Assembly (NCBI GenBank): GCA_963921935.1
Contig: OY998175.1
Span: 162,128,809 to 162,192,808 of the forward strand
Source: Galeruca laticollis
Lineage: Eukaryota > Arthropoda > Insecta > Coleoptera > Chrysomelidae
Direction: 5' to 3'
DNA: 64,000 nucleotides
Position numbers and translations under genes: made by a program. This document shows, one piece after another, positions 56,786 through 64,000 of the stretch. Positions within the stretch are counted from its first letter, which is position 1, and each line of letters starts with the position of its first letter. Below the pieces are notes generated by a model. That model had not been told where the DNA came from and ran no database searches. It saw only the letters and a program-made list of their open reading frames with translations.

Positions 56786-57529
56786 ATGGGCTGCTTCTTA
56801 TCCAATCAAACTGGTCACATATCAAGTAACTGTCCAAACTCAAATTCTGATACTCTTTCTCAGATTCCAGCTCGTATACCCACACAATCAACCAACATTG
56901 AAGAAAACAACTCTGTAGGAACTTATGACTGACTCATTACCCATAAATGAACCAACAATAACAGCAATGGGGCAAAAGAAACCACTTTCAATCTCAACCG
57001 ATTACTCTATTGATCCCTCCATTCCAAGCGAAAAGACCACCTCACCTAAAATTGAGGATGACAATGTGATTTTTATCACACCAGTAACTCCATGTAAGCC
57101 TTCTAAATCTAAAAAAAAAGAAAAATCAGAGCCGAAGACGACATATAGATATCTGAAAATTCCACTGACATTATCAGAAAACCATATAGAAATGCCACAA
57201 AACCTTTTATTCTTCCAGTTGAAAACTTTCTGCATTTATAGAAAATTCCTTTTGTAGTGATAACCCCTTAGCTGAGGAACTACAGTTCACTGATGATGTT
57301 AACACTCTGGATTTCTGATATGCACACTGTATGTCCACTTTTAACAGAACGGTCCATTAAAAACAGATTCACAAGATTAAGAAAAAAGATGAGGAAGCAA
57401 ACGAACGACACAGAACAGGATAGTCGGACATCCCAAACATCCTTAGATATAGGCGACGAAGACAGTGACAGCTCCGACTCACAAAAACTTACTGATTATT
57501 ACATTCACACTCATTCCATGGAATTGTGA
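56786..57529 (+). pseudogene. LINE ORF1, gag-like, degenerate
   Basis: A zinc-knuckle-like stretch (GHISSNCPN, one Cys lost) is followed by Ser/Thr/Pro-rich linker frames (925-type: 56925-57257) and a basic KNRFTRLRKKMRKQ segment near 57357. Frames change near 56920, 57250 and 57300. ORF1 proteins coat LINE RNA. Confidence 0.55.
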
Positions 57530-58046
57530 TGGGTTTTACCCCCGGCTAAAACGGATTCAACAATTAGTCACGGATACCAAAGCGGACATACTTTGCCTGC
57601 AAGAAACAAATTTTGAAGAAGAGCACAAGCCAAAACTCAAAAGCTTTTATGGGTACCACTTCACCAGAACACAATGCAATAGAGCTAGCGGAGAATCTTC
57701 TATATTTGTTTCCGACGATCTTTACTCTGTAAACTTAACCCTCAATACAACGCTGGAAGCAGTTGCTGCTACAGTCTGGTGTCCTCATGAAATCACTATC
57801 TGCAGTCTCTATATACCACCAAGCTATAATCTTACTGAAGCCGAACTAGTAGATTTAATACAACAGCTACCAGTACCATACTTGGTGATGGGCGACTTCA
57901 ACGCTCACAACACAATGAGGGGTTCGGAAAAAATATTTGGGAGAGGTAAAATCGTTGAAAATGTTATAGCAAACACCGATACTTGCCTACTCTACACAGG
58001 AAGTAGTACCTATTTTAATATTGCATGGACCCTACTCTGCAATTGA
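57500..58046 (+). pseudogene. LINE endonuclease domain
   Basis: An apurinic-type endonuclease runs in one frame: IPWNCDGFYPRLKR, ILCLQETNF with the catalytic Glu, and LVMGDFNAHN with the catalytic Asp-Asn. It nicks target DNA to prime reverse transcription. The final DHN/S part is missing after 58046, where the frame shifts. Confidence 0.85.
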
Positions 58047-58239
58047 TCTCAGTATTAGCAACGCAAGATCTGCGCCATCTCTTACATGGAATACTCTAGT
58101 GTCTGTACGATAGCAACGACGTCCCTATACTGATATCAAATAACTGTATCAAGCCATCGAAAACAATAATTAAATGGAAAACTGCCAATGCAGATTGGGC
58201 AGATTTTAATTCATATACTAACAGTATAGCGAACGAACT

Positions 58240-59700
58240 TGAGTTGCCCGAAAACATCAACGAAGCAATTGCCACTTTTAAAATTTCATTACCGAAGCTG
58301 CAGATACCTATGCCGGAAAATTTGTTTTATCTCCTTCTCACAAAATAAATCCATGGTGGAACGAAAATTGTTCCGTGTTCGTGAATGCAAAAGAGCGCTG
58401 AATAAATATCGTCGAACGCGCACTGAATCCAACCTCACAAATTTTAAAAAAGTAAAGCAAGAAGAACGCTAAAGCAAGCGAAGAAGGATTCTTGGGAAAA
58501 TTACGTTTCTTCTATCACATGTGAAACTCCACCTAGCCAAGTCTGGACAAAAATAAGACAGATGAAAGGCAATAGAACATTCACAAAAATTTCAGCACTA
58601 ATAGATCAAGGTGAACTGACTACTGATAGCGAAAAAATTGTTAATATCATCGGCAATGCACTTTAGGAGAAAAGTAAAGAATCTAGTGAATACCACCCAA
58701 ATACCACTATCCAAATCCCTACTCATGTGATACAAGACAGATTTTCTTTAGATCTTCCTTTCTGTCTCCAATAACTCCTGTATTCCCTCTCGTCCTGTAA
58801 GAATTCAGCTCCAGGTCCAGACAATATTCCTTTTCAATTCTTAAAAAACTTGTCAACAAATGCTCTGGTGAAATTATTGAGTTTGTACAACAAAATCTGG
58901 ATTAACAGAGAGTTTCCTCAACAATGGAGAGAATCAATCATCTTACTAAGTAAAAAGCAAGAAAAATCTCCGACGGATGTAGATTCTTATCGCACTATTT
59001 CACTAACTAGTACTGTATGTAAGCTACTAGAAAAAATGATAAATAAAAGATTTGGTATCTTGAAAAACATAAACTTCTATCCCCTACTCAATCAAGCTTT
59101 TCACCTCAATGCAGTGCAAGTGATAATCTAGCTCTTATTCAGATTTGTGCAACGAATGCACTTAACAAGAATCAATAAGTCGTAGCTGCTGTGTTCGAAA
59201 TCCAAAATACCTTCGACTGTCTACCACGACCTGTTATTCTCAATAAACTTAGTGAATGTTACATACCAGATAACATGTATTCCATTATTGAAAACTTTTT
59301 GAGTGATCATACGTTTTAAGTGTCTGCAAACGGATCAAATTCCAACAGCTTCTTCCAATACAATGGTGTTCCCCAGGGATCGGTACTGAGCCCCACTCTA
59401 TTCAGCATTGCCATAAACGACATTTCGTCAAACATCCGATCTCCCATCAAAATTGCCCTTTATGCTGACGACTTAATTATATTTTGTCATGGCAAGAAGT
59501 CTACCACTATGTCGAGATTACTTTAAGAAGCAGTCGGTCAATGGTCCGACAAAACGGGTCTCCAATTTTCAGCAACGAAGTCCAGAGTTACCAAATTCAG
59601 TAGAAGAACCACCATCTCTTCAAATCCGCTGATATGACTGAATGGAGACGACATTGCAGTAGTCGATCAACTGAAAATCCTGGGCCTGACTTTTGACAGC
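58240..59700 (+). pseudogene. LINE reverse transcriptase
   Basis: Frames 58850-59131 (WRESIILLSKKQEK, SYRTISLTSTVCKLLEKM) and 59320-59526 (NGVPQGSVLSPTLFSIAIND and the catalytic YADD box at about 59463) hold the palm motifs. A stop in 58663-58665, 59517-59526 and frame changes between blocks inactivate it. The thumb follows with LGLTFDSKLSWKQHI near 59675. Confidence 0.9.
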
Positions 59701-60289
59701 AAGCTTAGCTGGAAACAACATATTCGGGATATTAGGGGGAATTGCTTGAGCAGACTGAATATTTTAAAATGCCTATCACACCACCAAAGGGGAGCTGAAG
59801 AGGAAATACTTCTTAATGTCTATCGCTCTTTAATCCGTTCCAGATTAGACTACTGTTGTTATATTTACATGTCCGCTTCAAAATCAGCATTAAGTACCCT
59901 GAAATCTGTACAAAATACTGGCCTTCGAATTTCCTTGGGTGGTTTTAGATCTAGCCCAGCTGAAAGACTTAGCTGTGACGCCAATGAGCCTCCCCTGTGG
60001 CTAAGACGACAACTTCTCCTATTAACATACTTGTCTAGAGTATCTGCCAACCCCAACAATCCAGTCTACCCGTTGTTAACATCTAAACGTATAAGTCATA
60101 ATGTATCTCCAAAACGTAAGACCCTGGTAGAAATGCTGACCTCCTTACTTGGCGATATTAATCTATCTCATACAACTATAGTCTAGCATCCCCCACGGCA
60201 CCATAGAATACCAACTTGCCCTAATTCAATTTATCGTTAATTCAGTATCCAAAGTCTGAAACATCTCACGAATTTCTGAGAAAATCTTT

Positions 60290-61080
60290 TCTGGATGTAA
60301 TTAGTCTTAAATACGACAAGGTCTTATAGACTGACGCCTTAAAAAGGTGATGCGGGAGTTGGCTGCTCGGTTGCCACTTCCGATGCAACAGTTACAATGA
60401 AGCTTTTACCCTCATATTCCAGTGTTCATACAGGAGAACTCTTCGCTATATTGCAAGCTTTATCCTCTTTAACAAGTGACTCCAAACACCCTGCCATATG
60501 TACGGACTCACTAGCATCTATTCATTCCATTAAATGCATATACTCCACGCATCCTATTGTTCAATCTATACACACAATTCTCAATAATCTCTCACACCAA
60601 GAAGTTACAACCACACTAATCTTGATTTCCTCCCATATTGGCATTACAGGCAATGAAATAGCTGATCAAGCGGCAAAACAAGCTGCAGCATCGCCCAATT
60701 TAAAGCATGAGAAAATCCAGTTACACACAGACTTGAAGGCTCTATTTAAGAGTAGAATGCGGAGATCTTGGCAAGAACATTGGAGTAAATCCCGATCGAA
60801 GCTTAGTGATATACAACCAACAATCAGCCCCATATCAATCACAAACCTAAAAAGATAAGGTTCTCATAAGAAGGCTTCGCATCGGACACACGCGCCTCAC
60901 ACATGGACACCTTATGGCATATGAAGATCCACCACTGTGTCAGCTCTGCTCCAGTCCTCCCACGGTTAAACACATTCTGATAGATTGTTTCAATACCATA
61001 ATAAGTGATTGAAACACCAATTTAGTGATAACCTTCAGGAAATGCTGAGTCTCCCCATACAGCATTCAAGGGTTATTGAC
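60290..61080 (+). pseudogene. LINE RNase H and C-terminal zinc finger
   Basis: RNase H residues appear in order: TDA near 60330, GELFAILQAL at 60430, CTDSLASI at 60499 and GNEIADQAAK at 60650, consistent with the D-E-D-D set. After a frame change a GHTRLTHGHLM motif and a Cys-His finger (CQLCSSPPTVKHILIDC) follow near 60880-60990. Confidence 0.88.
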
Positions 61081-61300
61081 TTCCTTCAAGACACAAAACT
61101 ATATCATAAACTATAATGAACCAATATTGTGATAACTGAAACCCACCAAATTGTACATAAGAACAGTGCTGTATTAGTTATATTTTGTATTTCCATGTTG
61201 TATTTCCATTTGTTTGTATAATTGTATAGCCTATATATTTGTGTAAATGACCTACGCTGTCGAGACACGTTAATTTCAATAAAACTTTTTTTTTCAAATA

Positions 61301-62911
61301 CTGTCAGTTCATTCCTTAAATATTTTTCTACAAAAAAAGATGTTCTTTGTCTAAATCGATAAAATTAGTGGTTTCCGAGAAATATGAAATTCTGTGAGAC
61401 ACCGCAGAGCACACATTCAGCTTCCATCATTACTTAGGAAATGTGCTTTTACGCAGTAGGCCGCTGTCCATTATGTCTTATATGCGTTAACCATCCATTC
61501 GGAACTGTAATTTTATCATGTAGGCAGCTGTCAATTTATTTGTAATATGCCGCAACCATTCTTTAGGAAATGTTCATCAAAACGTGTATTGAAAGTAAGT
61601 ATTATCAAGAGTGACGTAGTAACAAAACACAAACAAATTTTTATAAAATGTTCCAAATTTTTTAAGCCTACAAATAATGTTTCGTTGTACTTGAAACAAC
61701 ATTCCTGGATTGTTCCGTGTTTGTATGGGTGTTGCATAAACCAAACTTTTCAGGTAACCCTAGAAGAATTAATTCATTGAATTTAATTCTGGAGTATGCC
61801 AGGGCCATATAATTGGACCTCCTCTTCCAATCCATATTTATGTGTAAGCAACGTTTAAATGAGCACATACCACATTACTAAAATGAGGTGGTTTGTAAAG
61901 TTACTTTGTCCAATAATAAATTGGGATTATTCTGCAAAAAGTCTAAATACGACTTCCCATTTAAAGTACCATCAATTATAGATGGAGCAACTAAGTGCTT
62001 TCCAATTATCCCAGCTTAAACATTTACAATAAACCTTTGTTGATGCCGTATCTTAATTATGTCTTGAAATTTTTCATTAGCCCACAAATGCAAATTATGA
62101 GAATTGATAACACCACCTCTCATAAATCCAGCTTCATCGATAAACAGTACCGATTTAATAAAATCTCGAGTCCTACTTTATTTTTGTAAAATCCGGCGCG
62201 CATATTGAAAGCGTGCTGGATAGTCTTCTCGCCCAAACCCGAAACTTTTTGAAGATGGTATAGATGTAAGAATTGCCCTTATATATGTACGGCGGTTTTT
62301 AAAACGTTATGTTCGTCGAAAGTTTTGTAACATTTGATGTAGGGCTGTTATCTACGTAATCTATCTAGCATAGATTGCTCTAAAACAAAATAACGGACAT
62401 TTCTTACAGGACCCACACCACCTGATTTTCATGTAAGTGTAACTAACAATAAAAATAATTACCTTTTAAAATGCATGCTTGCAATATTTCATAAAAACGT
62501 ACCTTTTTCTGCCTGGTAAAATTCTATTAGGAAATTTCCAGAATAGTCTTGTTGCTTCGCGAGAATTGCCAGATGCCTTCCCATACATTAAATGCATATC
62601 CATTGTTCGTGTATTCTGCCATTTCAATTATTACAGAAATAAATAAAATATTCTTATTTACCTATGAGTATAACAAATAAATTGACAGCTGCCTACTTGA
62701 CAAAATTACAGTTCCGAAAGGATGGTTAATGCATATTAATAATTGACAGTGGCATACTGTGTAAAAGCACATTTCATAAGTAATGATGGAAGCTGAATGT
62801 GTACTCTGCGATGTCTCACAAAATTACATATTTCTCAGTAACCACTAATTTTACCGATTTCAACAAAGTGTACCTTTTTCGTAGGAAAATATTTGGGGTA
62901 TGAACTGACAG
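61301..62911 (-). mobile_element. Mariner-type element B with about 240-bp terminal repeats
   Basis: Arms at about 61301-61540 and 62675-62911 are reverse complements (roughly 85 percent; outer part CTGTCAGTTCAT, with flanking TA at both sides). A degenerate minus-strand transposase lies between them. Total length about 1.6 kb. Inserted directly after the poly(A) end of the LINE. Confidence 0.85.
61600..62625 (-). pseudogene. Mariner-type transposase B, degenerate
   Basis: The N-terminal part near 62620-62520 reads MHLMYGKASGNSREATRL and FPNRILPGRK, the HTH family also seen at 49418. The first catalytic Asp is in SVLFIDEAGFMRGGV (about 62135). LHLWANEKFQDIIKIRHQQR and AGIIGKHLVAPSIIDG follow, and WIGRGGPIIWPWHTPELNSM near 61800 places Glu where Asp or Glu is expected as the third catalytic residue. 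Several frame changes make it non-functional. Confidence 0.8.
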
Positions 62912-62919
62912 TATTTGAA

Positions 62920-63535
62920 AATTTGTTACTTCATCACTGTAAAAGTTCTGACCTTCTAACCAGTGAGCAAAGTCCAATCCTAACTTTCTGCAACGCGAGT
63001 ATTCTTACTGATATTGCCAAAATAAAGGTTGCCAAAATAAAGGCATTGATTTGCTTGACAATCCACCAAATCTTCATAAACTTTAGAGTTATAAATAAAA
63101 ATGTATTTTTTAGTTCAAACCCCTATAACTCAACAAAGGATGTCCGTAGGAAAAAAGTTATATAGAGGGCTGACATAATTTTCACACCATGTACCCATTC
63201 CTCTCATTTCTTGGACACCTTGTATGATGTTCCACAAAGATGTTTTTTGTAAGTTACACATTAATCATAACCTGCTTCCATGTTATCAATGTATTTTAGT
63301 TGCCGGTGTCTAGTTACTTCAGAATTCTTTACAATCCTATGTCAATTAAACTGTCCATAGAATAAGCTATGCATATGGCATCGTATTAAATTTTTCAATG
63401 TTCAAACTCTATTTTTGCAAGATTAACTGCTAATTTATATTCTTGTATACATTGATTTTCTTATTAAAATTACTCTATTGTTGAAAGCCAGATGCTTTCT
63501 TTATTTATTCCCCACCAGTTAAATTGGCTATAAAA
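62920..63535. other. No supported gene
   Basis: AT-rich flank. The frame 62893-63165 starts within the mariner arm and lacks recognisable motifs. Confidence 0.4.
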
Positions 63536-63539
63536 CAAG

Positions 63540-63811
63540 TTGAGTGAATGAAAATGACGAGTACTTCAGTGTGTATATGTTTATTAATATGCAGCTAAGC
63601 GCTTTCGGCCTTTATGCCAATATCAAAGCTGTCGTCCTAAAAAAGATCCAAAAACAGGTGTCAAAAAACATCCAGCTGATAAAAACGAAACAATGTATGA
63701 AGTTACGTCATTGTTTTACAATTATATCATGATGTAACAGGCCGAAAGCGCTTAGCTGCATATTAATAAACATATACACACACTGAGTACTCGTCATTTT
63801 CATTCGCTCAA
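63540..63811. repeat. Foldback element, 72-bp arms
   Basis: Arms at 63540-63610 and 63740-63811 are near-perfect inverses (TTGAGTGAATGAAAATGACG outward, GCTAAGCGCTTTCGGCC inward) with a 129-base centre. Transcribed, it could form a long hairpin. The inner GGCCGAAAGCG edge resembles ends of other hammerhead-associated repeats, but the core is incomplete. Confidence 0.9.
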
Positions 63812-64000
63812 TTTACATCTAGTGTATACACTATACCCACAGACAGTTCTATAAAACAAGTGACTTGACAAATTCAATTTGTTCCATTTGCCTAGATGGA
63901 TTTAATAAATATTCTTTTTCTAGACAAATTCCTTGTGCCTTCTCCTTTCTTGTTCTAGCCCTGTATTTCTAGGTTCTTCTTTTCTTATTTGTTTTTGTTT

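Larger units (their letters stand above)
56786..61290 (+). mobile_element. LINE with zinc knuckle, endonuclease, RT and RNase H
   Basis: It starts just after the mariner right end with the ORF1 knuckle (CFLSNQTGHISSNC at 56790). Endonuclease, reverse transcriptase and RNase H follow on the plus strand, with a poly(A)-type end near 61272-61294 (AATAAAACTTTTTTTTT). The N-terminal half of ORF1 is absent. The presence of RNase H points to an I-like or related clade. All three enzyme parts have frameshifts or stops, so the copy is inactive but retains its order. Confidence 0.9.

Noticed and set aside
1..64000. CRISPR arrays, tRNA genes, bacterial operons
   Set aside because: No regularly spaced repeats, no tRNA cloverleaf recognised; all evidence is for an insect nuclear locus.

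Overview
The window is eukaryotic nuclear DNA from an insect. The evidence is a spliced mitochondrial enzyme gene with GT-AG introns and insect-like protein, THAP-domain exons, and a repeat load of gypsy, BEL/Pao, LINE, mariner/Tc1, hAT, PIF/Harbinger and pogo elements. A repeat-rich beetle genome fits best, but the order cannot be proven from sequence alone. Base composition is AT-rich. Nearly everything outside a handful of host exons is transposon-derived, mostly decayed, and often nested.

Layout. 1-1.04 kb: gypsy gag remnant (-). 1.2-5 kb: an unrecognised multi-exon candidate and a tandemly duplicated THAP exon. 5.86-6.89 kb: an intact intronless aldo-keto reductase. 7.3-10.1 kb: a PIF/Harbinger transposon with convergent DDE transposase and SANT-like genes. 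10.4-11.9 kb: a spliced THAP gene with a duplicated exon. 14.0-16.2 kb: a small minus-strand coding exon split by a 1.9-kb mariner-type element with 270-bp terminal repeats. 16.46-17.0 kb: a four-transmembrane protein. 17.8-20.1 kb: a broken transposase-like gene with a second, diverged copy at 35.5-36.6 kb. 21-26.7 kb: a mariner relic interrupted by a hAT element with a perfect 8-bp target duplication and followed by a second hAT. 27-32.6 kb: LINE tails, then a gypsy element with both LTRs. 37.7-38.5 kb: three tandem repeats of about 250-275 bp. 40.07-41.71 kb: six consecutive in-frame exons of 2-oxoglutarate dehydrogenase (-), with a BEL/Pao relic directly on the upstream side. 46.2-49.5 kb: a hAT nested in a TA-flanked Tc1-like element. 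49.7-53.9 kb: hAT, LINE and pogo relics. 54.6-56.7 kb: a mariner-type derivative with 230-bp terminal repeats carrying an 810-bp insertion. 56.8-61.3 kb: a nearly complete LINE (zinc knuckle, endonuclease, reverse transcriptase, RNase H). 61.3-62.9 kb: another mariner-type element. 63.5-63.8 kb: a foldback repeat.

The host genes do not form a functional cluster. They are islands: Ogdh (TCA cycle, mitochondrion), the aldo-keto reductase (NADPH-dependent carbonyl reduction), the membrane protein, the THAP gene and the small split exon. The most unusual signals are a series of hairpins with a conserved loop and covarying stems in the gypsy LTR, a transposon insertion that splits a coding exon whose halves still rejoin in frame, and a symmetric duplicated exon in the THAP gene. 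No clearly new defence or biosynthetic system was found.
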